Source of the DNA: JBBQZO01 sp038207625
GTDB lineage: Bacteria; Pseudomonadota; Gammaproteobacteria; Burkholderiales; Burkholderiaceae_D
Assembly (NCBI GenBank): GCA_038207625.1
Contig: JBBQZO010000002.1
Location: 310,001-374,000, forward strand
Reading direction: 5' to 3'
DNA: 64,000 nt
Numbering within the stretch: the first letter of the stretch is position 1; each line of letters opens with the position of its first letter. Shown piece after piece: positions 9,100 to 21,322 of the stretch. The position numbers were made by a program, and so were the translations under genes. Below the pieces are notes generated by a model. The model was not told the origin of the DNA. It saw only the letters and a list, made by a program, of their open reading frames with translations, and did not search any database.

Positions 9100-9446
9100 C
9101 TAGCCCAGACCTGCTGAACCTGCACTGCAGCGCGCGCGTCGCCGCGCTGTCCGATGACGAACAGGCGGCCTTGCTGCCCCAACTCGCTGGCTGGGCGCTG
9201 GCCGACGGCAAGCTGGTCAAGACCTACAAACTGGCCGACTACCATGCCACCATCGATTTCGTGAACGCATTGGCCGCGATGATTCATCTGGAAGACCATC
9301 ACCCCGAGCTGTTGGTCAGCTACGCGCAGTGCGCCGTCAGCTTCAACACCCACTCGGTGAACGGCGGGCGCGGCGGCATCTCGATCAACGATTTCATCTG
9401 CGCCGCCAAGAGCGACGCGATCTTCGCGCAACGGGCCGGCGCATGA
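9096..9446 (+). CDS. 4a-hydroxytetrahydrobiopterin dehydratase (PCD/DCoH family)
   Basis: 116 residues, a normal length for the family. It catalyses dehydration of 4a-hydroxytetrahydropterin to quinonoid dihydropterin, recycling the cofactor of aromatic amino acid hydroxylases. The diagnostic active-site motif is present as LEDHHPELLVSY, followed by VSFNTHSVNGGRGGISINDF. No aromatic amino acid hydroxylase is in the window, so the partner must be elsewhere, or the protein serves another pterin (such as molybdopterin repair). It overlaps the protease gene by ATGA at 9096-9099 and rsgA by ATGA at 9443-9446. Confidence 0.94.
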   Translation: MTSPDLLNLHCSARVAALSDDEQAALLPQLAGWALADGKLVKTYKLADYHATIDFVNALAAMIHLEDHHPELLVSYAQCAVSFNTHSVNGGRGGISINDFICAAKSDAIFAQRAGA

Positions 9447-10333
9447 GCGGCCTGACCGGCGTCATCATCGCCGCGCACGGGCGCCATTATCTGGCCCAGG
9501 TGGGCGATCGCAAGCTGCAATGCGTCACACGCGGCAAGAAGACCAACATCGCCGTGGGCGACAACGTGCAGCTGAAGATGACGTCCGACGATCAGGCCGT
9601 GATCGAAGGCATCGACGAACGCAAAACGCTGCTGTACCGCTCCGACCAGTACAAGTCGAAGCTGTTGGCGGCCAATCTGACGCGCCTGTTCATCGTCGTC
9701 GCGACCGAGCCGGGTTTCGCCGACGATCTGATCTCGCGCTCGCTGGTGGCGGCCGAAGCGGCCGGCATCGACGCCCATCTGATCCTCAACAAGACCGATG
9801 TGACGACGCTGCTGCCGCGCGCGCGCGAACGCCTGAACGCCTATGGCTCGCTCGGTTACCCGATCCACGAAGTGTCCGCGCGCGCCGAGCCGGAACACGC
9901 GGTGGCCACCTTGGCGCCGCTGCTGGCGGGCCAGTCGTCGATCTTCATCGGCCAGTCCGGCATGGGCAAGTCGAGCCTGATCAATCTGCTGGTGCCGGAC
10001 GCCGACATTGCGGTACGGGAAATCTCGGCCGCGCTCGACACCGGCAAGCACACCACCACCTTCACGCGCCTGTACACGCTGGGCGACGGCGCGTCTATCA
10101 TCGATTCGCCGGGCTTTCAGGAGTTCGGTCTGTACCACCTGAGCGAAGGCATGCTGGAACGGGCCTTTCGCGAATTCGGTCCCTACCTGGGCGGCTGCAA
10201 GTTCTACAACTGCCGCCACCTGATCGAGCCGTCCTGCGCGGTGCTGACGGCGGTCGCCGAAGGCAAGATCGCGCGCATGCGCCACACGCTGTACGGCCAA
10301 CTGCTGCACGAGTCGGCCCAGACGCTGTACTAA
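9443..10333 (+). CDS. rsgA: Ribosome small subunit-dependent GTPase A
   Basis: 296 residues from ATG 9443, which overlaps the preceding stop. RsgA is a circularly permuted GTPase assisting late 30S assembly. In order: an N-terminal OB-fold (residues 1-70), the G4 motif LILNKTDV near 113, the P-loop GQSGMGKSSLINLL near 171, the G2 region TGKHTTTF, G3 DSPGFQEFGL, and a C-terminal zinc domain (CKFYNCRHLIEPSCAV). A longer frame upstream exists, but only the 9443 start gives the normal N-terminus. It is the last gene of the protease-pterin dehydratase-rsgA operon, ending at a GC-rich hairpin. Confidence 0.97.
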   Translation: MSGLTGVIIAAHGRHYLAQVGDRKLQCVTRGKKTNIAVGDNVQLKMTSDDQAVIEGIDERKTLLYRSDQYKSKLLAANLTRLFIVVATEPGFADDLISRSLVAAEAAGIDAHLILNKTDVTTLLPRARERLNAYGSLGYPIHEVSARAEPEHAVATLAPLLAGQSSIFIGQSGMGKSSLINLLVPDADIAVREISAALDTGKHTTTFTRLYTLGDGASIIDSPGFQEFGLYHLSEGMLERAFREFGPYLGGCKFYNCRHLIEPSCAVLTAVAEGKIARMRHTLYGQLLHESAQTLY

Positions 10334-10341
10334 GGTTCGTG

Positions 10342-10363
10342 GCGCCCGGCTGCGGCCGGGCGC
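10342..10363. terminator. GC-rich hairpin between rsgA and the Cache gene
   Basis: 9-bp stem GCGCCCGGC/GCCGGGCGC with a TGCG loop. It lies between two convergent stops but has no U run, so it may stop transcription weakly or stabilise 3' ends. Confidence 0.55.
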
Positions 10364-10368
10364 ACGCC

Positions 10369-10854
10369 TTATGTGTAGGTGCCGCAGCCGATCACCACAC
10401 CGCAGCCGATCACCACATCATCGACCCGCTCGACATAGGTGCGCTTGACGTCGAGCGCGCCGCTGACGCGATTGGGCCATTTGTACTCGACCCAGCCCTG
10501 CCCCGCCTTGCTGGCGCCCATCTCGAGGATGGCCTTGATGAGCAATTTGCCGTCGGCGTCCTTCATCTCCAGCACGTTCTTGCCCACCAGTTTGGGGTTG
10601 GCGCCGTTGGCACGCTCGATGCCGTCGCCGTTGTTCAGGAATGTGAAGATGTACAGGTCGCGGTCGATGAACTGGCCCTTGGGGGTGTTAAATTCGGCAA
10701 AGGCTTTCTCCTTGCCGTTCTTCTTCAGAAATTCGCCCGCTTTCTTGACCATCGCGACCGCTTCGTCGGCCGTGCCCTTGTCGGCCGCCCAGGCTGGCGC
10801 GCCCAGCCCCAGCATGCACAGACAAACTAAGCAGCCCTTGAGTACGTTTCTCAT
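10369..10854 (-). CDS. Secreted single-Cache domain protein
   Basis: 161 residues from ATG 10854, preceded by GGAGG at ideal spacing (an upstream frame extension lacks a ribosome site). A signal peptide (MRNVLKGCLVCLCMLGLGAPAWA) is followed by a single Cache-type domain: AVAMVKKAGEFLKKNGKEKA, FNTPKGQFIDRDLYIFTF, VGKNVLEMKDADGK, GQGWVEYKWPN. Stand-alone secreted Cache proteins are common in this group and probably bind small carboxylates in the periplasm, but the ligand is unknown. The extreme C-terminus (VVIGCGVVIGCGTYT) is odd: it is built from an 18-bp tandem duplication and adds two cysteines. The gene is convergent with rsgA. Confidence 0.88.
   Translation of the reverse strand: MRNVLKGCLVCLCMLGLGAPAWAADKGTADEAVAMVKKAGEFLKKNGKEKAFAEFNTPKGQFIDRDLYIFTFLNNGDGIERANGANPKLVGKNVLEMKDADGKLLIKAILEMGASKAGQGWVEYKWPNRVSGALDVKRTYVERVDDVVIGCGVVIGCGTYT
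10382..10417. repeat. Perfect 18-bp tandem duplication at the 3' end of the Cache gene
   Basis: CCGCAGCCGATCACCACA occurs at 10382-10399 and again immediately at 10400-10417. Being a multiple of three, it duplicates six in-frame residues (GCGVVI on the minus strand) without shifting the stop. Confidence 0.9.
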
Positions 10855-11428
10855 GTGTCGTCCTCCATAAAATTGTTCGATCGGGCGCCGCCAGCACACC
10901 GCCGGCGCCAAGCATTGAGCCTGGCATGCTCAGCGCGCACTGGCCACCAGGACCGCGACCGGTGGCGCCCCGGCAGGCGCCGCTGGCGATGCCGCCTTTG
11001 AGCATCACATCAAAGCGCGCACACAAGCCTCGCAGCCGGCGCGACTTGCGCGAAGGCGATATCGCCGGGGACACTGTCGATCGCAAGCGCACACTTGGCG
11101 ACGCGGGTGCGCCGGCGCGCACAGCTCTGCAGGCGGGATCGCTGTGAGCGCTTCGCTGACCGGACTGGTCGGATCGAGCCCCCTGCTGCAGGCCGATTTT
11201 TTCGCAGCCGGCAGACGGTAAGCACGAACTGATCCCGGGCCTGGTTCACCGACGGGCGCGCGGCGCGCCTGCTGACCGGTTTGCCGCCCGCGCCAGCGCC
11301 GCCCCCCGGCGCGCCCGCCGGGCTAATTAATGCCATTGTGCAAGACCCGCAATGCGGCATACAATGACTGGCGCGCACCGCCTTGATGGGACGGGCGCGG
11401 CTTTGATGCGTGCCTGGGGAGCGTGAGT
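10855..11428. other. Long intergenic region between divergent Cache and TPR-kinase genes
   Basis: 574 bp. GC-rich short ORFs occur on both strands (for example 10926-11147 plus and 11010-11378 minus), but they lack domain signals and ribosome sites and look like chance frames. It probably contains the two divergent promoters; no clear -35/-10 pair could be assigned by eye. Confidence 0.5.
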
Positions 11429-14269
<2,841 letters not shown>

Positions 14270-14280
14270 CGGCGCCCCCC

Positions 14281-16362
14281 TCAGGCGAAATTGCCGGCCG
14301 GGCTGTCGGCCGTCAGCACTGCCGCGCGCAGCGGCAGGATCACCGTCAGCTCGGTGCCGTGGGCGGCGCTGCTAACGAGCGTGATCTTGCCGCCCAGGAC
14401 ACCGGTGACCAGGTTGTACACGATGTGCATGCCCAGCCCCGATCCACCGCGCCCCAGCTTGGTGGTGAAGAAAGGATCGAACACGCGCGCCTGATGCTGC
14501 GGCGCGATGCCGATGCCGTCGTCGCAAAACCGCAGCTCGACATGCTCGGCGTCGAGCAGCCGGGTACTGAGCGTCATGCGCCCCTCGCTGCGCCCTTCGA
14601 ACGCGTGGTTCACCGCGTTGCTGATGAAATTGGTGACGATCTGGCCCAGCGGGCCCGGGTAACTGTCCATCGTCACACCGGCCACCAGCTCCGTATGCAG
14701 GCGGAACGGGGTCTTCTTGTACATCGGCTCGAGCGTGACGATCACGTCCTCGAGCGTGTGGCGCAGGTCGAACTGGCGGCGCTGGCTGCTGGCCTGGTCG
14801 ACCGCGACCTGCTTGAAACTGGCCACCATCTCGGTGGCGCGGTACAGATTGCGCATCAGGATCTCGGACGCGTTCAAGCTCGCCTGCAGCGTCTCGTCGA
14901 GCGCGGCGCGGTTCGGGCGCGCGCTGCGCAGCTCGGCCAGCGTGCTCTGGGCGTTGGCGTGCAACACGCTGGCCACGGTGACGCTGTTGCCGATCGGCGT
15001 ATTGAGTTCGTGCGCGACCCCGGCCACCATCGAGCCCAGCGAGGCCAGCTTGCCGCTGCGGATCAAGTCGGTCTGGGTTTGCTTGAGCGTCTCGAGCGCG
15101 GCCGACAGTTCGGCGTTGCTGTGTTCGAGCTCGGCCGAACGCTGGCGCACGCGCGTCTCCAGCGATGCGTTCAGCGCGCCCAGCGCACGCTTGGCGGCGA
15201 ATTCGGCAGAGATGTCGAGCAGCACCCAGATCACCGACTGCCCGCCCGCCACCGACAGCATCGACGCCCAGATCGCCAGTTCGATCTGGCGCCCGTCGGG
15301 CAGCGTGGCCACCGCGATGTCGCCGCGCAGCACGCCCTTGGCGCGCCAGGCGCCCCAGATCCGTTCGCGTTCGGCGGGCGAGCCCCAGAAGTTGAACTCG
15401 GCGCTGGTGCGCCCGAGGATTTGCGCGCGCGTCTGGCCGAGCATGGTCAGCATGGCCACGTTGGCGTCCTGCAGCACGCCGTGCGGGTCGGTCAGCGAGA
15501 TCGCCACCGGGGTCAGCTCGAACAGCGTCTGAAAGCGCAACTGCGACTCGGCCAGGCTGTGCTGCGAGCGTTTCAGTTCGTTGACCTGCTCGAACAGCGC
15601 CACGCTCATCGTGTTCAGCGAACGGGTGTAGACCTCGATCTCGTCGCCGCCCCGCTCGGGCAGCACGTCGCCCAGCCGGCCCTGCGCCAGCCGCATCGAC
15701 TGGTGCGTTAGCGCCGTCAGGCGCCGCCCCATGCCCAGCGTGATCAGGTAGAACAGCAAGCTTGCCATGCCCAGCCCGATCAATCCCAGCAGCGCGCCCT
15801 GACGCAGCAAGTCGGACTTGGCCCCGCTCAGCTCCTGGGTCGACAGGCCGAAGTACAGCACCCCGACCTGATGCTCGGTGAGCAGCAGCGGCGAGCTGAC
15901 CCGGATCAGCGCGCCGTTGCCGTCGATCTGCAGGCCGCGCAGCAGCGCGATGGTGGGCGCGCGCGCGCTGAGCAGCTCGGCCGGCAGTTCGCCGGCGCGC
16001 ACCAGCATCTGGCCGCGCGCATCGCGCACCGCGATGTAGCGCGCTACGCTGTCCTTCGGGTCGGACAGCATCTCGTCGAGATACAGCTGCAACTCGGCCA
16101 GCCGGCCGCTGCTTGAATACGGGGTCAGCGAAAAATTGAGCGTGGCCGCGTATTCGCGCGCCAGGCGCTGGGTGTTCTTGCCGATCGCCTCGTCGAGCAC
16201 GCGCTGGTTATTCCAGATCATCAGCATCACCAGCAGCGCCTGCACCAGCGCGCTGAGCATCAGGAACTTGGTGCGCAGCGAGACGCGCCGAACGGGCGGC
16301 GTGCTCGCGCCGCCGTTGGCCTGCCCGGGCGCGTCGGCGCCGCGTTGGTCGGGCAAGTTCAC
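14281..16362 (-). CDS. Membrane sensor histidine kinase (periplasmic sensor-HAMP-PAS-HK)
   Basis: 693 residues from GTG 16362, overlapping the upstream PstS-like stop (GTGA). TM1 is at about 33-50, a periplasmic sensor region at 51-188, TM2 at 189-210, HAMP at 211-265, PAS at ~278-385, a coiled segment, H451 in GVAHELNTPIGN, then the ATPase domain (FISNAVNHAFEG, DDGIGIAPQHQARVFDPFF, GGSGLGMHIVYN). As last gene of a porin/PstS-like/kinase operon it probably senses a solute related to those proteins, perhaps an oxyanion. No response regulator is encoded nearby. Shared stretches with the convergent TPR kinase (FKQVAVD, MDSYPGP.GQ, DPFFTTKLG.GGSGLG) show the two are paralogues. Confidence 0.92.
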   Translation of the reverse strand: MNLPDQRGADAPGQANGGASTPPVRRVSLRTKFLMLSALVQALLVMLMIWNNQRVLDEAIGKNTQRLAREYAATLNFSLTPYSSSGRLAELQLYLDEMLSDPKDSVARYIAVRDARGQMLVRAGELPAELLSARAPTIALLRGLQIDGNGALIRVSSPLLLTEHQVGVLYFGLSTQELSGAKSDLLRQGALLGLIGLGMASLLFYLITLGMGRRLTALTHQSMRLAQGRLGDVLPERGGDEIEVYTRSLNTMSVALFEQVNELKRSQHSLAESQLRFQTLFELTPVAISLTDPHGVLQDANVAMLTMLGQTRAQILGRTSAEFNFWGSPAERERIWGAWRAKGVLRGDIAVATLPDGRQIELAIWASMLSVAGGQSVIWVLLDISAEFAAKRALGALNASLETRVRQRSAELEHSNAELSAALETLKQTQTDLIRSGKLASLGSMVAGVAHELNTPIGNSVTVASVLHANAQSTLAELRSARPNRAALDETLQASLNASEILMRNLYRATEMVASFKQVAVDQASSQRRQFDLRHTLEDVIVTLEPMYKKTPFRLHTELVAGVTMDSYPGPLGQIVTNFISNAVNHAFEGRSEGRMTLSTRLLDAEHVELRFCDDGIGIAPQHQARVFDPFFTTKLGRGGSGLGMHIVYNLVTGVLGGKITLVSSAAHGTELTVILPLRAAVLTADSPAGNFA

Positions 16363-16787
16363 GGCAGCGTCAGTACCACTTTGACGCTCGCGTCGACTTT
16401 GCTCTTGTCGATATAGGCGATCGCATTCGGATTGTCGGCCACCAGTTTCTTGGCCGACGCGCTGTCCCTGGCCTCCTGGGGCGGGCGGCCCTGGCCGGTG
16501 AAGATCATCTTCGACCAGTAGGCGGTCAGCTGGGGCGCCTGCTTGCCGCTGGTGCGCACGTAGAACGCCTCGCGCGCCGGCGCGCCCTCGGCCAGGTCGA
16601 TCGGCGCGGCGCGCACGCCGTCGGGAAAGGTGTAGCGTTTGCCCAGGAAAATGTCGGCCGCCTCGCTGTTGCTGAGCGCCAGCGTGGGATTGCGCAGCGA
16701 CACGATCACCACCACCTCGCTGGCCAGCGCGGGCGCGCCGTGCAGCGCGACACCGCTGGCCAGCATCAGGATCGTCAGCATGCGCAT
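16359..16787 (-). CDS. Small periplasmic PstS-like (phosphate-binding-like) protein
   Basis: 142 residues from ATG 16787 with AGGAG 7 nt upstream. Signal peptide MRMLTILMLASGVALHGAPALA, then a short periplasmic-binding fold resembling the PBP_like_2 type (LSNSEAADIFLGKRYTFPDG, PIDLAEGAPAREAFYVRTSG, WSKMIFTGQGRPPQ, VADNPNAIAYIDKSKVD). Proteins of this size are usually annotated as phosphate ABC transporter substrate-binding proteins but are about half the length of PstS and have no permease nearby. It lies between a porin (10 bp upstream) and a sensor kinase (4-bp overlap), so I infer it presents a ligand to the kinase rather than feeding an ABC transporter. The ligand is unknown. Confidence 0.87.
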   Translation of the reverse strand: MRMLTILMLASGVALHGAPALASEVVVIVSLRNPTLALSNSEAADIFLGKRYTFPDGVRAAPIDLAEGAPAREAFYVRTSGKQAPQLTAYWSKMIFTGQGRPPQEARDSASAKKLVADNPNAIAYIDKSKVDASVKVVLTLP

Positions 16788-16797
16788 CGGTGGCTCC

Positions 16798-17919
16798 TCA
16801 AAACACAAAGTCGGCGGCGACGCTGACGATGTTCAGTGAGCCGCCGGCCACGAAGCCGGGCTGGAAGTTCTGCAGCGTGCCGACCGAGCGCCCGCTCATG
16901 TGGATATGGTCGAACTGCAGTTTCACATCGATATGCTTGAGACAGTCCCAGCGCACCCCCGCACTGATGGTCTTCTGCTCGATTGGCGCGACCCCGGTAT
17001 CGGTCAAGGGGTGCAGGTCGGCCAGCACCACGTACGGCGTGTAGCGTTCGATGCGCAGCGCCGCCATCACGTCCCAGGCCGCGCGCACCGCTTCAAGCCC
17101 GACCCCGTTATAGTTCGACACGCGCACCCATTCCCCTGCCAGCAGCCACGGCCCCGGATCGTAGCTCGCGCCGACCGACATGAATTTTCCCAGGTCGGGC
17201 TTCTGGTTGTCGACGTGCCGCACCTGATAGGCGATGTGCGCGCTGACGGCGCCCATCTCGAGCGCGTCGTACAGGCCGGCGATGCCGCTCGAGTGGACAT
17301 CGATGCCGCGCGTATTGGTCACCGTTTTCTTGCCGTACACGGCCGTGATGGTGTTGCTCATTGCCCCGCTGCGCAGCCGGTATTGCGCGTCGATGCCGTC
17401 GCTGTTGTTGACCACCAGCAGCCGGTACACTTCCGGCGGCGGGCGCACGGCGACGTTGCTGTAGCCGACCCGGCGCGAGTTCGACGCCATGAAGCTGGGC
17501 AGCGCGATGCGTCCGATGCGCACCGAAAAGTCCGGCGTGAACGCGTACTTGACGTTGGCCCAGTTGACATACGGCTCATACGTGCCGTTCCAGCGATATT
17601 CGGACATCAGCTGCAGCAGCGCCGACCAGTGGCTGTCCAGATTCGCGCTCAGCTGCACGCCAAGCCGGGTGTCGATATCGTTGCTCCAGTTGCGACTAAA
17701 GCCCGCCCCTTTTGGCTGCAGATTGTCGAACACGAAGTCCGCTTTCGGCTCGCTCGAATGGGCCAGGCCGAAGGTGCCGAAACCGTTCAACGACCAGATT
17801 TGCGGCGCCTGGGCGGCGTCCGGCGCGGCGTCGGGCGCGCCGTCAGGCTCGGCCGCGCGCAGCGGTGTGTGTCCAAGCGCCAGCACCAGCAGCGCCAGCG
17901 TGCGCAGCGCGCGCGCCAT
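16798..17919 (-). CDS. Outer-membrane porin of a sensory operon
   Basis: 373 residues from ATG 17919, preceded by GGCGGGAAACGG; the frame is open upstream, but only this start (or ATG 17946) gives a signal peptide at the N-terminus (MARALRTLALLVLALGHTPLRA). The body is a beta-barrel porin: FGTFGLAHSS, LGVQLSANLDSHWSALLQLMSEYRW, WANVKYAFTPDFSVRIGRIALPSF, YRLRSGAMSNTITAVYG, ending in VSVAADFVF with a terminal Phe typical of outer-membrane insertion. This porin type commonly neighbours phosphate-binding-like proteins and kinases. It is the first gene of the operon 17919-14281 and is divergent from argF. Confidence 0.88.
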   Translation of the reverse strand: MARALRTLALLVLALGHTPLRAAEPDGAPDAAPDAAQAPQIWSLNGFGTFGLAHSSEPKADFVFDNLQPKGAGFSRNWSNDIDTRLGVQLSANLDSHWSALLQLMSEYRWNGTYEPYVNWANVKYAFTPDFSVRIGRIALPSFMASNSRRVGYSNVAVRPPPEVYRLLVVNNSDGIDAQYRLRSGAMSNTITAVYGKKTVTNTRGIDVHSSGIAGLYDALEMGAVSAHIAYQVRHVDNQKPDLGKFMSVGASYDPGPWLLAGEWVRVSNYNGVGLEAVRAAWDVMAALRIERYTPYVVLADLHPLTDTGVAPIEQKTISAGVRWDCLKHIDVKLQFDHIHMSGRSVGTLQNFQPGFVAGGSLNIVSVAADFVF

Positions 17920-18159
17920 CCGTTTCCCGCCAGGCTGCCATTCCATTCGATAGACCCCAGTTACACCCGTTGTGCCGTTGGCATCGCCAAACCCGTTGCA
18001 AGACTGGACACCGGGCTGCGCCCTCGCCGCTGGCCCGTAGTGCATCATGCCACGGATAAACCGGCAGATCAATTGGCCGGCGCCGCCCGCGGCCTGGCCG
18101 CGACAGCGCCGCGCCGGGGCGTCGCGGCCCGGCGGCGCCCAACCTTTGGGCAAAACCCT

Positions 18160-18165
18160 TATAAT
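18160..18165 (+). promoter_or_regulatory. Consensus -10 box upstream of argF
   Basis: TATAAT at 18160-18165, 61 bp before the argF start codon. No good TTGACA-like -35 lies 16-18 bp upstream, so the promoter may need an activator or be only moderately active. Confidence 0.55.
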
Positions 18166-18226
18166 TGACCGGCTCATGGCCAGCGGGGCATGCCGCCCTG
18201 CGCCACGCACTCAATTCGTTGTCACT

Positions 18227-19159
18227 ATGACCACCAAAAAACCGATCAAGCATTTCCTGCAATTCTCCGACTTCACGCTGGCCGAATTCGAGTACGTCAT
18301 CGAGCGCGCCCACCTGATCAAGCGTAAATTCAAGAACTACGAAATCTACCACCCGCTGATTGACCGCACGCTGGTGATGGTGTTTGAAAAAAATTCCACC
18401 CGCACCCGTTTGTCGTTCGAGGCCGGCATGCACCAGCTGGGCGGCGCGGCGATCTACCTGAACACGCGCGACTCGCAGCTGGGACGCGGCGAGCCGGTCG
18501 AAGACGCCGGCCAGGTGATGAGCCGGATGTGCGACATCATCATGGTGCGCACCTTCGGCCAGGACATCATCGAGCGCTTCGCCGCCAATTCGCGCGTGCC
18601 GGTCATCAATGGCCTGACCAACGAACACCACCCGTGCCAGATCCTGGCCGACATTTTCACCTTCGTCGAGCAGCGCGGCTCGATCGCCGGCAAGGTCGTC
18701 GCCTGGGTCGGCGACGCCAACAACATGCTGTACTCGTGGCTGCAGGCGGCCGAGGTGTTCGGTTTCCACCTGAACGTGGCCACGCCGACCGGCTACGACC
18801 TCGATCCGGCGCTGGTGTCGACGACCCGCTACACGCTGTTCGACAATCCATCGGACGCCTGCCAAGGCGCGCACCTGGTCAACACCGACGTGTGGACCAG
18901 CATGGGCTATGAAAAAGAAAACGCCGCGCGCCTGAAAGCTTTCGATGGCTACATCGTCGACGCCGCGAAAATGGCGCGCGCGGCGCCCGACGCGCTGTTC
19001 ATGCATTGCCTGCCGGCCCACCGTGGCGAGGAAGTCTCGGCCGACGTCATCGACGGCCCGCAATCGGTGGTCTGGGACGAGGCGGAAAACCGCCTGCACG
19101 TGCAAAAAGCACTGATTGAATATCTGTTGCTGGGACGCCTGGAAGGGACCGCCGCATGA
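18227..19159 (+). CDS. argF: Ornithine carbamoyltransferase
   Basis: 310 residues from ATG 18227 (MTTKKPIKHFLQFSDF). It transfers the carbamoyl group from carbamoyl phosphate to ornithine, giving citrulline in arginine biosynthesis. Diagnostic motifs: the carbamoyl-phosphate site FEKNSTRTRLSFE, VMVRTF.Q-type segment (IIMVRTFGQDIIE), NGLTNEHHPCQILAD, the ornithine loop VNTDVWTSMG, and FMHCLPAHRGEEV. Length is normal for the short betaproteobacterial type. Upstream in-frame codons lack a ribosome site. Its stop overlaps the VOC gene (ATGA) and argG follows, so the genes are probably one arginine operon with an inserted VOC gene. Confidence 0.97.
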   Translation: MTTKKPIKHFLQFSDFTLAEFEYVIERAHLIKRKFKNYEIYHPLIDRTLVMVFEKNSTRTRLSFEAGMHQLGGAAIYLNTRDSQLGRGEPVEDAGQVMSRMCDIIMVRTFGQDIIERFAANSRVPVINGLTNEHHPCQILADIFTFVEQRGSIAGKVVAWVGDANNMLYSWLQAAEVFGFHLNVATPTGYDLDPALVSTTRYTLFDNPSDACQGAHLVNTDVWTSMGYEKENAARLKAFDGYIVDAAKMARAAPDALFMHCLPAHRGEEVSADVIDGPQSVVWDEAENRLHVQKALIEYLLLGRLEGTAA

Positions 19160-19554
19160 TCGATCATACCGGCATCATCGTCTCCGACTATGCGCGCAGC
19201 CGCGCGTTCTACCTGAATGCGCTCGCTCCGATCGGCTATACCCTGCTGCTCGAATTCCCCAAGGCCGTCACCGGCCACGTTGACGTCGCCGGTTTCGGCG
19301 AAGCGCCCAAGCCGGACTTCTGGATCCACAGCGCCTCGCCCGGCAAAGGCGTCAACCAGCCGCCGCTGCACGTCGCCTTCCGGGTCGCCACGCGCGCCAT
19401 GGTCGACGCGTTCTACCACGCGGCGCTGGCCGCCGGCGGCGTCGACAACGGCGCGCCCGGCCCGCGCCCCCATTACCACGCCAATTACTACGGCGCCTTC
19501 GTGTTGGACCCGGACGGTCACAACATCGAAGCGGTCTGCCACGAACCTGCTTAA
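19156..19554 (+). CDS. VOC superfamily (glyoxalase-like) protein
   Basis: 132 residues. The beta-alpha-beta-beta-beta VOC fold is clear: MIDHTGIIVSDYARSRAFYLNALAPIGY at the N-terminus and AFVLDPDGHNIEAVCHE at the C-terminus, with a likely metal-binding His/Glu pair (H3 or H4; E near 127). The substrate is unknown; such proteins act as glyoxalases, dioxygenases or small-molecule binders. Translational coupling to argF (ATGA overlap) and only 21 bp to argG place it firmly in the arginine operon, but a role in arginine synthesis is not established. Confidence 0.88.
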   Translation: MIDHTGIIVSDYARSRAFYLNALAPIGYTLLLEFPKAVTGHVDVAGFGEAPKPDFWIHSASPGKGVNQPPLHVAFRVATRAMVDAFYHAALAAGGVDNGAPGPRPHYHANYYGAFVLDPDGHNIEAVCHEPA

Positions 19555-19575
19555 ACACACGACAACGGAACCATC

Positions 19576-20808
<1,233 letters not shown>

Positions 20809-20816
20809 GTCTGCCA

Positions 20817-20848
20817 TCGGGCGCGCCGGTTTTGCCAGGCGCGCCCGA
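20817..20848 (+). terminator. GC-rich hairpin downstream of argG
   Basis: 11-bp perfect stem TCGGGCGCGCC/GGCGCGCCCGA enclosing a 10-nt T-containing loop. No U run follows, so it is an atypical or Rho-assisted terminator. Confidence 0.6.
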
Positions 20849-20884
20849 CGCCGGCGCGTCCCCCATTTTCAGCACAGGAACCCT

Positions 20885-21199
20885 ATGCCACTCCAACTCG
20901 ACAACGTCAGCGTCATCAAGAAGTCCAACATCTATTTCGACGGCAAGTGCGTCTCGCACACCATCCTGATGGCCGACGGCAGCAAGAAAACCGTCGGCGT
21001 GATTTTCCCGTCAAGCCTGACGTTTAACACGGGCGCGGCCGAGACGATGGAAATCGTCAGCGGCAAATGCCGTGTCAAGCTGGCCGGCGCCACCCAGGCG
21101 GAAACCTACGAAGGCGGCCAGCAATTTCACGTGGGCGCCAATTCGAGCTTCGACATTGAAACGCTCGACACGCTCGACTACGTCTGCCACTTCGGCTGA
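20885..21199 (+). CDS. ppnP: Pyrimidine/purine nucleoside phosphorylase PpnP
   Basis: 104 residues, a small cupin of the YaiE/DUF1255 family that phosphorolyses several nucleosides to base and ribose-1-phosphate. Family landmarks: LDNVSVIKKSNIYFDGKCVSHT, KTVGVIFPSSLTFNTGAAE, MEIVSGKCRVKL, and the C-terminal FDIETLDTLDYVCHFG. An AGGAA ribosome site lies 7 nt before the ATG. The last two codons and the stop form the first unit of a 12-bp tandem repeat that continues for about 130 bp, so the 3' end looks like the source of the array. Confidence 0.94.
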   Translation: MPLQLDNVSVIKKSNIYFDGKCVSHTILMADGSKKTVGVIFPSSLTFNTGAAETMEIVSGKCRVKLAGATQAETYEGGQQFHVGANSSFDIETLDTLDYVCHFG

Positions 21200-21322
21200 G
21201 ACGTCGGCTGAATCATCAGCCGATACATCGGCTGCTACATCGGCTGGTACATCGGCTGCTACATCGGCTGGTACATCGGCTGGTACATCGGCTGAATCAT
21301 CGACTCAAGCATCGGCGAAAAC
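21191..21322. repeat. 12-bp tandem repeat array starting in the ppnP stop region
   Basis: Eleven consecutive 12-bp units around ATCGGCTGGTAC. Units 4-8 (21227-21286) differ only at the C/G of the ninth base; the outer units are degenerate. Unit 1 (21191-21202) contains the last codons and TGA of ppnP, and unit 11 ends exactly where murB ends (21323). In the ppnP frame the units read I-G-W/C-Y. Two inverted repeats are embedded: TCGGCTGA-ATCA-TCAGCCGA (21204-21223) and CAGCCGAT-AC-ATCGGCTG (21218-21235), which may serve as the transcription stop between these convergent genes. Confidence 0.9.

Noticed and set aside
10926..11378. Small ORFs on both strands in the long intergenic gap
   Set aside because: No ribosome site, no domain, composition of non-coding GC-rich DNA.
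21191..21322. Possible CRISPR array
   Set aside because: Units are 12 bp and directly contiguous with no spacers; no cas genes.
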